Source: Scylla paramamosain (Eukaryota; Arthropoda; Malacostraca; Decapoda; Portunidae). From it: a stretch of DNA of 64,000 nt. Made by a program: the position numbers and the translations under genes. The stretch lies in NCBI RefSeq assembly GCF_035594125.1, contig NC_087157.1:1375001-1439000 (forward strand), read 5' to 3'. Shown piece by piece: positions 38,413-50,929 of the stretch; positions within the stretch are counted from its first letter, which is position 1, and each line of letters starts with the position of its first letter. A model generated the notes under the pieces. That model saw only the letters and a program-made list of their open reading frames with translations. It had not been told where the DNA came from and searched no databases.

Positions 38413-39434
38413 AGAGAACCAGAATATTTCTAACGGCCCAAGTTTGTTACAGATCCTCGCCAGACCTTCTGATAGATTAATACTTAGGTCAGTCCGCTTC
38501 AAGCAGCCCGTGTGTCTCCTTGTGAGTAATTAGTGATCGGAAATCAATACTGGGCAATAAACTTATCTTTCAACATTGTGCCTTGTCCTGTGAGCTGAAT
38601 GAAGAAAGTAGAAAGTGCTAACTGCTTAATGTATAACTCGCTGTAATATTCAGGCGGCACAGGTCTATTAATACCCAAAGCAGAAGGTTAAACTGGTGAT
38701 CGATTCGTGTGTGTTCTCTTGACGTCAAGCTGTGTACTGCTTTCCCATGTAATGCCTCAGTGATTCCATCAAAAGCATTTTAGGGACAAAATTTTTCCTT
38801 GTAAGTTTGCAGAATTTACGCACGTTGCGTCCTTTTATTGCCTTTTAGCAGTATTTTGACACGCATATGGACCTCGTACTGTAATAGTGAGCATTGCGTG
38901 CTGAACACCACCATTGTACTCCGCATTCTCACACTGTCCGTAGCCGCTTGAGGCAAGAAGTCTGGAAACCCAGTGACGGAAAATCGACATTTGATTTTGA
39001 GCTTTTTACTGTTATTGAAGTAATTTTCATCTTATTAAGTTTTGTTTATTTTTATATCAACCGATCTTCAGTATAAAAGAGAATAATGATGATTATACAT
39101 TATTTCATTGCTTAATTATCTCATTTCAAATACATTATTATTGTAGAAGTATTTACTCTGAAGATAGTTTTTATTCAGGAGAAATTTATTTATTTATTCT
39201 TTTAAGAGAGAAATAGAGTAAACAGTAACTTCGACCTCCTATGAAAAGCAAGGAGCACTGTCTAATGGTTATTGTTCACACCAAAAAATATAAAAAATAA
39301 AATAAATAAATAAAAGAATAAAAAGTCCCAAATTTTGAGCAACGTCTCTTAGGAGCTTGTCAGTGCGCTGCATGCCCGGCAGGAGATAATGATGATGCAC
39401 AGCGTATTGATTGATGCCTGCACCCCTGTGTATT

Positions 39435-39436
<2 letters not shown>
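38413..39436. other. Unique AT-rich sequence, nothing recognised
   Basis: No supported gene; short (TTTA)n and AATAAA-rich patches at 39185-39330. Confidence 0.5.

Positions 39437-39493
<57 letters not shown>
39437..39493. repeat. (GT)28 microsatellite
   Basis: Perfect dinucleotide array. Confidence 0.98.
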
Positions 39494-39494
<1 letters not shown>

Positions 39495-39552
39495 ATTCCG
39501 TCAGTATGTTTTAAAAGGACTTTAAAACTTAAGCTTCCTCACTCCACTCCTA

Positions 39553-39555
<3 letters not shown>

Positions 39556-39643
<88 letters not shown>
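39556..39643. repeat. (TC)44 microsatellite
   Basis: Perfect array, first of a CT-CT-AG trio. Confidence 0.98.
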
Positions 39644-39645
<2 letters not shown>

Positions 39646-39682
39646 ATTTCGAAATGTCAGTATCTGCTCTTAGCTCCCCACG

Positions 39683-39864
<182 letters not shown>

Positions 39865-41312
39865 TTGTGAGTCTACGAAACACCAAGACCACAATAATTC
39901 CATAGACCATCCACAATTAGTAAGCACTTTTAGTAATAATGATGTTGAGCAAAATGTATTATGTTAGATGCATATGTATAGTGTCTGCAGGAATGTAGAT
40001 ATTAATTTTGTTTTATAATGTATTGCAGACAATAATTACCATGAAAATATCAAAAAAGTAGATTTTCAGAGTGTTGTCTTTACAAGGGTACCGTACTGTA
40101 CGGTGTAATATTATGCAACTGTGTATTTTGCATGTGTGATGCAGATATACAGCAACCTGTCACAGACAATATGTCAATGTACAGTTTCAAGAAAGAGGAG
40201 ATCCACTTCCTCTCAACCCTTGGTTTCTTTATTTCACACCACACTATTGATGTACTGCACCGACAGGAGGAACTGAACAAATAGAAGCATTTCTGCAAAG
40301 AGACCTCAAGAAAGAAGAGGAAGGCGGAGGGAAATGATAGAGATAATAATTACAGTTCAGGAGGTCATTAACAACTGATAAGTGGGAGTATTGACTCATA
40401 AATATTTTAACAGCTCGTATTTCAAAATTATCTTCATTACATATTCAAACTCCATCTCCTCCCAAAGTTATTAACCAATTTTAATTGTTTGTATTCGTGG
40501 AAAGAGAAACTTGTAATGCAAAGAACTGTGGTTGAGAAATAGCAATATGTTTGATAAAGAAAAGTAATGTGTGAAGAAAGAAAAAAAAGAAATTTTCTTA
40601 CGTATTTTTCAAAATATTCGAAAAATTTTATAATGCCTGAAGGAAAATGTCTATGGCTACAGAGTTGTGTAGTATATGTCAGAGAATCAAATGTTAAAAG
40701 GAAAAAAAAAAATCATGAAAATCATGAAAATTTAGTTCGTTTTTCTTATTCGAAAATTGACATTTTCGAGAAAAAAAAATCATAAAAAAAGTCAATTGTG
40801 TCAGCAAACTTAAAAATTTGGAGCCACGTAAATTGTGTAAAAGTTATAAGGAGATTGGATCAAAATTGTTCGAGGGGAATTCTGACATTAAGTCTGCTTT
40901 TCTCATTAAACCTCATCATGAAGCACATTGTGGCGTACGATACTATGGCAGTGCTGCACTCGCTTGCCTTCCTTCACTGAACCAGCATAATGGCTGACTC
41001 ACAGCCCTAAAAGACAGCTACCTTAACCCTCCCATCTCGGATCAAGAGTAGTGGAAGAGGCTGAGGTCAGGTATGGGAACTGCTCTCCAGGTGAATGGTC
41101 ATGATGTATGTGGAGTACTGGAGTTTGGAGATGTTGTTGAGTACAGAGGAACCGAGGAAAGTACCTTATGTAGATTCGTAAGGTGCTTTATGTTTCCCTA
41201 CTGTGCTTTTGCAATCTTCTTACTTTATTATTATGTAAACTAACGCACATGTAGATGAGTTACGCAGTGGAGTGGAGAGGACTCGGCATGTAGATATAGC
41301 AGAGATTTTTGT

Positions 41313-41313
<1 letters not shown>
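39865..41313. other. Unique AT-rich sequence, nothing recognised
   Basis: No gene supported. 40560-40800 is rich in A runs and short GAAAA words. Confidence 0.5.

Positions 41314-41362
<49 letters not shown>
41314..41362. repeat. Poly(T)49
   Basis: The longest homopolymer in the window. Confidence 0.97.
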
Positions 41363-41363
<1 letters not shown>

Positions 41364-41482
41364 AAGGAAGGCAATATAGTATGTAATTATTTTCGTGTTT
41401 TCACAGGTTTTCATTCCTTGATTTGCTTATTCTCTAAAACTACATCCAAGAATAAAATCGACTTGGTAAGATTATAGATACA

Positions 41483-41800
41483 GCAAAGACTACATGCTAA
41501 TATTACAGGTACAACCACTAGCAAAGACTACATGTTAATATTACAGGTACTGCCACTAGCAAAGACTACATGCTAATAGTACAGGTACAACCACTAGCAA
41601 AGACTACATGTTAATATTACGGGTACAGCCACTAGCAAAGACTACATGCTAATATTACAGGTACTGCCACTAGCAAAGACTACATGTTAATATTACAGGT
41701 ACAGCCACTAGCAAAGACTACATGCTAATATTACAGGTACAGCCACTAGCAAAGACTACATGCTAATATTACAGGTACTGCCACTAGCAAAGACTACATC
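41483..41800 (+). repeat. 38-bp minisatellite, about 8.4 copies
   Basis: Eight full 38-bp units start at 41483, 41521, 41559, 41597, 41635, 41673, 41711 and 41749, with a 14-bp partial ninth. Each begins GCAAAGACTACATG. Variation is concentrated at two places: position 15 (C or T, giving C,T,C,T,C,T,C,C) and the bases before CCACTA (AA, TG or AG). The near-alternation suggests past expansion of a 76-bp dimer. There are no unique spacers, so it is not CRISPR-like. Seven of the eight full units contain TAATATTAC. Confidence 0.97.
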
Positions 41801-42104
41801 CATAATGCTTTATAAACAACACTTTCTCAACAGTTTATTTTTTTTCCTTACGTCCGCTGTCACCACCCACCCTGGAGGCATCTGCTCGTGGTACAGTGGC
41901 GAAGAAAACCTTGTGGAGGGAAAAGACAGCTGAGTGCACCGTCGTCTGAGGTCGCGAGGCGTCTATTTACCGAGCGAGTAACGCGATGTGGACAAACTAG
42001 TTACCAGATCGATACTACGTACACTGGCCGGCTGTGGGAAGGAGTTCGTGGTGTGACGGAAGCAGGGGAGGGAGGGGAGGGAGAAGGGGAGTGTACCTGC
42101 CAAA
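41801..42104. other. Unique CpG-rich sequence
   Basis: 41870-42060 is CpG-rich and open on +, without splice support or a recognised product. Confidence 0.4.
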
Positions 42105-42105
42105 C

Positions 42106-42106
42106 G

Positions 42107-42137
<31 letters not shown>

Positions 42138-42149
42138 ACACACACACTC
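42106..42149. repeat. Imperfect (CA)n
   Basis: CA array with CG and GA variants; a GGT-rich patch follows at 42213-42250. Confidence 0.94.
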
Positions 42150-42432
42150 ATTGCTTCTACTGTTGCTTGGGGTGATCGAGGTAGTGTTGCTGTTGGTGAG
42201 TGGTTCTGGTCGTGGTGGTGGTGGTAGTGGTGGTGGTGGTCGTTGTGGTGGTAGAGCACTTGTTTATCGACACCCCCAAAATACACGTGCTCGCAATTTT
42301 TAAAACTTTAGATTGCAAAATTGGGTCAGTGTGTGCCCCCTGTCTGCCAGCCTGTGCGTGTAAATGTGTACATGTGCTTGTGCATGTGTGTGAGTTGTAG
42401 CGTCCTGCATACCTTTGTTTCTTTTATTTCTG

Positions 42433-42436
<4 letters not shown>

Positions 42437-42508
<72 letters not shown>
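42437..42508. repeat. (GT)36 microsatellite
   Basis: Perfect dinucleotide array. Confidence 0.98.
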
Positions 42509-42510
<2 letters not shown>

Positions 42511-42701
42511 GTGTGCTCGCCCGCCAGCGCGTTTGTGTACGTGCTTACTTTCCTGATTGCGTGCAGTCACGTTTAGCAATATCCTGTCTTGGAATTCTCT
42601 TCCTTTCACTCCAATACCCGCAATCCCAGGCCGGGGCGACGAGGCTGTACGGGAGGAATGGGAGAGGGAATTGTCACATGGGGCCAGAGACCATTGCTGC
42701 G

Positions 42702-42704
<3 letters not shown>

Positions 42705-42787
<83 letters not shown>
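42705..42787. repeat. (GA)41 microsatellite
   Basis: Perfect array. From here on GA is the dominant + strand orientation. Confidence 0.98.
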
Positions 42788-42789
<2 letters not shown>

Positions 42790-44250
42790 TCTACTGTAGG
42801 TATTTTGGAAGATTTTGACTTCTTTTTATTTTCTTTATTAAACTTAGGAAAAACACGTGAATATTTGCTGCTGGAAATTATCATCTACATAGTAAATACA
42901 AGTTACTATTCCCGCAAGTATAGATTTTTCACCCACTCTATTCTTCCTTGGTTCATTTTTAGCCGGTCGCCTAACCTCTCTCCTCCTCTGCACCTGCCTC
43001 TTCCCCACTTCTCCATCCCAAAGACGTCTTATCCTAATCCCTGTTCTTAGTCCCAGCACCCACCCCACTTCTCCCTCGCCTTATCCTTCCCTTCCTCCTC
43101 CCCCACCTTATCCCGATCTTCTCCCCTCCCTCCTTTCTCTCCTCCCAGTGCCCGCCGCCTCAGCCTCATCGACGCGCCTCTCTCGCATCGCACTGTCAAC
43201 AAGATCCAAGTGTTGACACATGGACCCGCCTTAAAACCCTCTTGTTTATGATGCCTCTCTATCTATGTGTTGAGCTGTCTAAAGTGTGCCTAATTATATT
43301 ATTTCACCCCCATATCGTAAGCAAATACACACACATACTCACTCACACACGCTCAAACACACACACTGTCCCTCGTCTCTAAATGAACAAAGTTATTTTT
43401 TCCTTTTGATAAGATAGGCTGGCTATGTACTGCTTTAAGTCTCATAGTAGTTAGGAAAGGGAATGTATAAATAGAGATGCAGTACATAAACGAGTGAACG
43501 CCACGCAAAAGTCTCACATTTAACGAAGAATGAAGGAGCATGTATGGAATGTGATAGACGAGACTAGAGTAAGAATAAGAAAGTGAAACCTATAAACTCT
43601 GGCATACAAGGAAACCCACTTCTGTAAAATGCTGTGGGCTGAGAATGAATGGGATCTTTTATTTCCCAGGCTGTAGATCCCCGTGACTGGCGCGTGTTCC
43701 TCTTGTGTGATGGTGGTGGTGGTGGTGGTGGTGGTGGTGTCGGCTTTCCCGATGGCATGATAATGATGACGAGGACGAGGGTTTGGCTGACTATTATACA
43801 GTAAAAGTGCGAGGTTATAATGTGCAAAAGAAGGAAAGTGCCGAGGAAAGTGAAATATGATAAATTACTTATGGAATAGAAGCCGTCGAGAGTTGTAATG
43901 TAAACCCGTAGAAAAGTGAAAACAAGCGCTCACTTTTCTAATGAACATATTGAAAGCCGGCAAAGTTTCGTATAATCGGATGTAGGTCATTCCTTTCATA
44001 TAGCGGGATTAAATCAAGATGCATGCATGAAATAGGAATACGATAATAAAGCAGACCAATTATTTCACCTGAGTGCTTAAGATAAATTAAACATTGGAGA
44101 CGTGGGTGTTTTTTTTGTTTTGTTTTTTTGTTTCGGAAGGAAGAGCAAGGTTCCATTCTCAATATGAAATCATCAGATGCTCCTCCTCATACACAAACAA
44201 ACTCCTTCATTCATAGACACGGCCAAGATGATGATGATGATGAAAATGAT
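42788..44250. other. Unique sequence with a C/T-rich patch
   Basis: 42960-43150 is pyrimidine-rich. A (GGT)n tract is at 43709-43740. No gene is supported. Confidence 0.5.
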
Positions 44251-44251
44251 G

Positions 44252-44252
44252 A

Positions 44253-44291
<39 letters not shown>

Positions 44292-44292
44292 C
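44252..44292. repeat. (AGT)13 microsatellite
   Basis: Trinucleotide array preceded by a short ATG repeat and followed by AGC. Confidence 0.95.
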
Positions 44293-44400
44293 AGTAATGA
44301 TAAAAACAACAATGGCGGTGTCAATAATGAATACACTAGTAGTTATAGTGACAGTACATCTCAACGTTAATTTTGTCTGTAAAATTATTCAAGTTTCGTT

Positions 44401-44432
44401 CTAATAAATGTTTTCTTTCTTTGCAGGTAAGT
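44401..44432 (+). promoter_or_regulatory. Consensus recursive-splicing (ratchet) site
   Basis: A branch-point match CTAAT (A at 44404, 22 nt before the junction), a pyrimidine stretch and TTTCTTTGCAG end at 44426. GTAAGT follows with no intervening base (44427-44432). An acceptor directly joined to a full donor is the known layout of ratchet points that remove very long introns stepwise in Drosophila, and of RS-sites in vertebrates. Splicing exon 1 here would recreate a donor. A further donor-like GAG|GTAAAG at 44473/44474 would define a 47-nt RS-exon. If retained after exon 1 it reads TCG-TAA, an immediate stop, so it could act as a poison exon. The motif is seen; use is inferred. Confidence 0.55.
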
Positions 44433-44512
44433 ACCAGACGAGGGAGAACTGCGCCGGGAACACAAAGAGGGAGGTAAAGGAGGCACGATCATGGTGGTAT
44501 TGCTATTCGCGC

Positions 44513-44515
<3 letters not shown>

Positions 44516-44585
<70 letters not shown>
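44516..44585. repeat. (GA)35 microsatellite
   Basis: Perfect array, 43 bp after the RS-exon donor candidate. Confidence 0.98.
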
Positions 44586-44588
<3 letters not shown>

Positions 44589-44745
44589 TATTTGACGTCT
44601 CTTCTCCCTTTCTTTTATGTTATGAGACCATCAATTTTTCCCTTTCCTTTTCTCTTTCTTCCTTTTTTTTTTTATTCAGTCTCCCGTTGCCTGTCTGTCT
44701 GTCCGCCTTGCATACCCTTTTTCTGTTAGTTTCCCTCTTTGTCCC

Positions 44746-44876
<131 letters not shown>

Positions 44877-44992
44877 GATGAGGAGGTGATGAGGGGCGAG
44901 TCTCTTGTTAGTCCCACTCACTCCTCTGATGGATTGCTGCTTCCGCCTCTCATTTTGTCCTCATTTGCTGTTGTCTGGTGGGCTAGTAGTAC

Positions 44993-44995
<3 letters not shown>

Positions 44996-45052
<57 letters not shown>
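44996..45052. repeat. (AG)28 microsatellite
   Basis: Perfect array, inverted partner of the (TC)n at 44749. Confidence 0.98.
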
Positions 45053-45056
<4 letters not shown>

Positions 45057-45957
45057 AGTTATTGCTTGTTAATGTCCATAATGAATTAATTATATTTGTG
45101 TTGTCCCAATTTCTATTCGTGTCATTTTTTATTTTTTTTTATTTCTTAGTAAAATTAAGTAGTGTTATTTTTTTCTTTGTTGTCACCCGTACATACTCGT
45201 AGGTTGTCTTACGCCGCCACACTGCCGCATCCTGTACCAATCACCGCCTGCACGGTTTCTCTTGCCAAGTATTCGCTTTTCTATGACCTCACCATCGTTT
45301 TTCTTTACTTGTCCGACAGCTCTTCCTTACCAGTTTTCTGGCTGATCATTAGTTCCTCTTTGTCACACCGTATCCTTCCTGTGGCGCCACTTTCCTCATG
45401 GTATGTGTCTTATCCACTGCATCGCACCTTCAGCCTCCTTATTCCTCAGCCTTTCGTCCCTTCCGCCCTCATTCCTCTGTGGCCGGCTCTTCATCCCGCC
45501 TCACATTGGTGTAATGAGGATATACGTCCCGTCATGTTTCCTCGCTCGGGTCTAGGATATGCAGAAAATGCGCAGTATTTCTTGAGCTGCCGTCTCGTTA
45601 GTCCGCTCAAGGCGACGCAAAGGAAGAGACACTCGTGCATTTCACCTCGGATGTGGAAACAGATCAGCGTCATGCATTGTGGAGACAAAAGTAAGGGACG
45701 GGGAGCGGCAGGGGCAGAGCGAGTGGAGTGCGGTTGCCTCAGGATGATGAAGAATCGTGATGGTATAAAATAAGGTCATGATTAAGATGTAAGGAGCGGA
45801 GTGTCAAAAGTCATGTTTCTCAAGACAAGGTGGGCGGTGTTTCCAGTGTGTCCGGGCCGTGCCTCCTCCGACACCAGGAAGCTGTGCCAGTTATTAAACC
45901 TGAATCCTGCACTCGTGAGGTGAAGCTTTGTCTTGGGACTAGGGAGCCTGAGGAAGT

Positions 45958-45959
<2 letters not shown>
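45053..45959. other. Unique sequence with a long stop-free + frame
   Basis: A 203-codon stop-free frame (45162-45773) starts at GTG rather than ATG, is Ser/Leu/Pro-rich from pyrimidine-rich DNA, and has no recognised domain. I do not call it a gene. Confidence 0.45.

Positions 45960-46034
<75 letters not shown>
45960..46034. repeat. (AG)37 microsatellite
   Basis: Perfect dinucleotide array. Confidence 0.98.
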
Positions 46035-46037
<3 letters not shown>

Positions 46038-46601
46038 GGGGGAGGAAGACGGGAGGAAAGGGAAGTTGAACGAGGGTAGAGTTCCTGCATGGGTGCTTGG
46101 AGCGAGGGAAGTGCGGAGAGATGCGGCAAAGCTTTTGATTCTGGCGGATCAACTAACTGCTCTTTTCTTCAATTATTAATCTTTTCTTCACTTAACAAAG
46201 GGGTCATTCGGTCTGGTGAAGCGAGACTTCTCCCATTTTGCTCTTCAGGAAATTAAACCTTAAGAGGATGCGATGAAAAAGCACAGATATTATTAAGCCT
46301 TTTCTTGCGACTGCTACAAAAAGGATCTGTGTCTGAGTGGGCTCTCAGTACGATGTGCAGTAAGGATGTAACCGTCTGGCTTCCCTGGTACACTATATTT
46401 GGTATCTTTAGGAGGTAATTGAAAAGTTAGCATTCATGTGTCAAGTGTAAGTGTAGTAATGAGTCTAATGAATAAAATCGCGTGCAATGAAAGGTTCCTT
46501 GTCTCCATTCTGAATTGTCTCAAATGATGCATAACTCATTCATGATAGACTGCATCGTCTTCTGCAGTGATGACCATAAAGCTAATGGAGATGACCACGC
46601 C

Positions 46602-46603
<2 letters not shown>

Positions 46604-46692
<89 letters not shown>
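46604..46692. repeat. (AC)44 microsatellite
   Basis: Perfect dinucleotide array. Confidence 0.98.
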
Positions 46693-46695
<3 letters not shown>

Positions 46696-47025
46696 CGCCA
46701 AGGAAGGGAAGTGTCTGAGTGGAGTGAAGGTCGGCACGTCTCAGTCTTTAAGTTTGCGTCAGGAACGATGAGTTTTAGGACTTGCTGACGTCACATGTTT
46801 ATTTACCCTCCATATGTTCACCACAGCGGCCACCTTGTTGTGTTACGGCGCCTCTTCGTTTAGTACCTCTTTGAGTGTCGCTCATTTGAGGCCCTCGTGA
46901 TTCAGTAACACAGGGCAGTGCGCGGCGGGGTCCTTGGCGGTTACGCGAGGCTTTGGCGCCGCTAGCTAGTGAAGAGAGCCACCTGCCACTTAGACAGACG
47001 CAGGTGATACGGCCTCCTTAATTAC

Positions 47026-47028
<3 letters not shown>
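46693..47028. other. CpG-rich unique patch
   Basis: 46840-46990 is GC- and CpG-rich (GCGCGGCGGGG, TTGGCGCCGCTAGC) with no open frame of note. It could be a regulatory element or alternative promoter. Confidence 0.35.

Positions 47029-47095
<67 letters not shown>
47029..47095. repeat. (GA)33 microsatellite
   Basis: Perfect dinucleotide array. Confidence 0.98.
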
Positions 47096-47097
<2 letters not shown>

Positions 47098-48365
47098 GGG
47101 TTGGAAACTAAACACCCCATACCTTTTTATTCGAAGTCAGGGTAATGTGACTTCGTAAAAGGGAAGAACGTTGCTGGCGGGCACAAAAGTTGGGGAGTCA
47201 GGGAGAGACGGGTGGAGGGGGGACCTTGTGATGGTGGCTTGAAGAGAGGGGAGAGGCGGTGTGCGTGCGTCATTGCTCGAGTGTATTCTGGGGACCGTCT
47301 TCATTATTTTTGTCCCCTACTCATTACAGATATTTGTTGTAGTTGAATTAATATCTCCTGGCAATAATCTTCTTTTCCGACAGACACTAGATACCTGGAA
47401 GAGAAAAAGCAGGTAAAAACAGCACCTGCAATCCGTCAGTCTTGTCTAGTTTTCGTGTTGCATTTCACTTTCTTCTGCCTTGAAAACTCCACCTGCTGAG
47501 ACACACCCGGCCCTGCTCCCCAGTCTCTGCCAGTCAGCTCTCGACAAGACAACCGCCACTTATCCTCATGATGCGGTTTCTTCTTCATAATCACGCGCTG
47601 TATTTTGTACCCTATTCCTTTTAGAACTTGACACACTTTGTTTTGGGCGTGTTTCAAATGTTCTTTCCTCGTTTCGTCGTGTGCGTGATCATGGGCCCTG
47701 TTTGTCTGTCAGTCAGCGATCTGAAGGAAGGCTTGTATTTTACTACCCACCGTTTCTTTTATTCCTTATCCTACACCTCACTTTCTTTCCGTTATCGCGT
47801 CTTTCCCTCTGCTCCTCTTCCTCTTCTCCTCCTCCCCCTACCCACGCCGCAATGAAGCAGACAGATGCTGCACCTAATACCAACTGTCATTTAATATAGG
47901 AAGGGTTCGCTTGCTGTTACTGATCATCTCGCTGCTGCTGTCACCGTCTGTCCGCACATTAATCCTCGCTGCCTCTTGCCGTCAGGGAGGCTTAATCATC
48001 GAGCCTCGTGGAGTAAATTTCATAGGTTAATAGTTCACGCTGTTGGTATTTAGAATTTTTGGTCATATTGCGTGTTTTAGCATCGAATAAGGGTCTTTTA
48101 TTATATATCGCCCCGCTCTTTATTGCACCGATCAAACGATTCAGCTCCCCCGTAGAGTTGTGTGGTTTATATTAAATTCGGTAATGTTGAAGATTATCCC
48201 TCTCGGATTTTGATATCACATTCTTAAACCCGAAGCCTCTCAGCCTCAATTCCCCGCTCTAACTGGGGCCACCTTCCTTTCTTTCCCATTTTCTTTCTCT
48301 CTAATTCCCACTGCACCATTCCACATCATCTTCTTCGTCTCTACTTTCCTTTCCACATCTACACT
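47096..48365. other. Unique sequence, nothing recognised
   Basis: Mixed composition, pyrimidine-rich at 47755-47850 and from 48270 on. No gene is supported. Confidence 0.5.
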
Positions 48366-48600
48366 ACTACACATGTCTCTGTTCTTTTCCTTCTGTCTAT
48401 ATCCTTCCCTAGCCGAGTTTCATCTTCTGTTCTTTTCCTTCTTTTTTTTCCCTACTCAGGTTCCCTTTCTTCTTTGTTCCACTCCTGTTATTTCCTCACC
48501 CAAATATCATCCTTTCTCCTTTCTGCTCCTATCCTTTCCCAACCCAAGTCTTCCCTTCGATCCTTTCCGCTTCTAACCTTCCCTACCCAAGTTCTTCGTC
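48366..48600 (+). repeat. Degenerate ~43-bp pyrimidine-rich minisatellite
   Basis: Related anchors AGCCGAG (48411), TACTCAG (about 48454), TCACCCA (about 48496), CAACCCA (about 48540) and TACCCAA (about 48584) recur at 42-44 bp. Each is followed by TTC-rich sequence and CTGTTC or CTGCTCCT-type words. A partial earlier unit starts near 48366. Confidence 0.7.
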
Positions 48601-49267
48601 GAATTTCCCCGCCTCATCATCTCCCGTCCCTTCTCTTCTCTTCACCCAGTAGCCTCCCTTCCTCTCTTCCTCCCTCCCTCCCTCCCTCCCTACCTCGTCA
48701 TCACCACCAGGCAGGCCCGCGCTCCTGTATCACCGTGAAATATAAAATACGAAACAATTCTCGGTAAGACTTCAAAAAAAAAGAAACGGCACTAGACCAT
48801 AACCCAGACAGTATTCCGCCGCCGGGTACAAATGTTGAGGCCACTTTTTATTTTCCCTCAAGACTCAACTTAGATTAATTTTCCTGTTCCCTTATGTGTG
48901 TTGTTTTTTTTTTCTTTATTTCACGTTTCTTTCTTTGCCCGCCCGTTCGATCCCTCCGAGGCAAGAAAAAGAGGTCAGGAAGCTCCATTAGTGTTTTATT
49001 AAAGCTTGGCACTGAAGGGCTCTGTACTGACTGTCGTTTAGGACCGTTCCCTTCTCTTTCTGTCTTTCTCCCTCTCTCTTCTCTCTCATCCTTCACGCGC
49101 CTTGTCTTCCTCCTCCTCCTCTTCCCATTACTCTTCCTACTCTCTCCCTTCCGTCATCTCTCATTGCCCTTCCTTCCTCCCTTTTCATTCTTCCTCTTTA
49201 GTTCTTGCTTTGCACCATACACAGTTTGTTTTCTCCGTCTCCGTTTTGATAAGTGAAGTTAATGTGT

Positions 49268-49330
49268 GGAGGAGGAGAAGGAGGAGGAGGAGGAGGAGGA
49301 GGAGGAGGAGGAGGAGGAGGAGGAGGAGAA
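49268..49330. repeat. (GGA)n microsatellite
   Basis: GGA units with one AAG variant; the poly-Arg frame is a repeat translation. Confidence 0.96.
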
Positions 49331-49390
49331 TGTGTGAAGGAGGAAAAGGAATAGGAAGTTAACTTTTTATTCAGGATGTATTTAGGTACC

Positions 49391-49392
<2 letters not shown>

Positions 49393-49465
<73 letters not shown>
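49393..49465. repeat. (AG)36 microsatellite
   Basis: Perfect dinucleotide array. Confidence 0.98.
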
Positions 49466-49469
<4 letters not shown>

Positions 49470-49527
49470 AAAGCGGTGTTTGTATTTATGATAAGATCAC
49501 AAATCACAGCAGTAATTAGAAGCGTAG

Positions 49528-49622
49528 GTACATACATATATACATACATACATACATACATAGATATACGTGCGTACATACATAAAATACATACGCACAC
49601 ACATACATACATGCATACATAC
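49528..49622. repeat. Imperfect (ACAT)n tetranucleotide repeat
   Basis: CATA units with CGTA, CACA and GATA variants over about 95 bp. Confidence 0.94.
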
Positions 49623-50480
49623 GAGTACACGCCCTTCAGTGTACGCCGCAGTAATCCTCCATTCACCGAGGGATTCATTTGTAGCGTACGGGGCGGATGA
49701 ATTACAACTCATGAATATTGCATGGATGTGTGTTTAAGCTTCGGATTATTATATTAACGCTCCTGCATAAATCAGTGGCCCTCGGGTGGGGATCTGAGGA
49801 GGGCAGGGGAGAGGAGCACCAATAAACCCGCCACGCTGCCGTCATTAGGCTGAGGTGTGTGTGTTGTTCGGATGTGTTATTCTCATTCCGCGCCTGATGA
49901 ACCCCAGTACTTGTGTCTGGATTTTGAAGGACGTGCAGAGTTGAATGCAAATCAGAAATTTTATGCCCAGATGTGAAGGTCCATAGTGTACTGGTACTAA
50001 ACAGTGGAAATAAAGAAGAGAAGGAAATGCAGGGATTGGATGAACTGTTCGAAATGTGAAGAAAAAAATATCGGTAATGAAAATTCGATGCAAAGGAAGT
50101 TGAAGTATAAAAATTAAGTGATAAAATTCATTGGCTAACATGATAGTTTTACTCAGTAGTATAGTATGTTAAAATCTTTTGTCATCTCATTCTTTTCATC
50201 CCAACTTCTTTCGTATTTTTCTTTCAAGACATAAATAGTTAAGGATGACATCCATTATTCAGTATGTCATGAGCAACTGACTTTCATTCTCATGCCCGTT
50301 TTCTTTCTGTCTTCTACACTTTTACTGTCATTTCGTACCACAATTGTTCTATTTTTACTTAGTTTCTGTTGTCGTCGCGGGAAAAGATTACACACTGAAG
50401 AATGCCCACAAAGATTAAAATATTTTCTGGAAGGATTATGTAGCTGGATTAGCAATGTGTGACACAGGGAAAGTGGGGAA
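49623..50480. other. Unique sequence, nothing recognised
   Basis: Mixed, AT-rich after 49930. No gene supported. Confidence 0.5.
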
Positions 50481-50483
50481 AGA

Positions 50484-50556
<73 letters not shown>
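50481..50556. repeat. (AG)38 microsatellite
   Basis: Perfect array preceded by an older GAGAGTGAG edge. Confidence 0.98.
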
Positions 50557-50560
<4 letters not shown>

Positions 50561-50929
50561 GGGGAGGACTGCAGGAGTAGGCCATTGCGAAATCCGGACA
50601 TTGCATGACACGGGAAAAAAAAAATCCATGACGTTTTTCCAGTAGAGGTAAACTAAATCAACAAGACTGAGTAAAAAAAAAAAGGAAGGAGGATAATGAA
50701 GCAAAATACTGACAAAAATATGGAAGAAATGGAACCAAAACGTGCTTGTACTTCGTGGAATGAAAACACCGTCACAAATATAACATGTACGAGTGACGTC
50801 AACCAAAATAACATCGACTGTACGGGAGGAAAATTATTTTGCAACATGTTAATGAAAGGTTAATGATTCTGCGTATCGGTGATGTGAATTAAGAACCATC
50901 AGCACAAGGAGCAATAATGTGTTGACTCG

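Noticed and set aside
41483..41800. Regular 38-bp direct repeats as a CRISPR array
   Set aside because: The units abut with no unique spacers, there are no cas genes, and the DNA is eukaryotic.
45162..45773. 203-codon open frame on +
   Set aside because: It begins at GTG, is Ser/Leu/Pro-rich because the DNA is pyrimidine-rich, and shows no domain or splice support.
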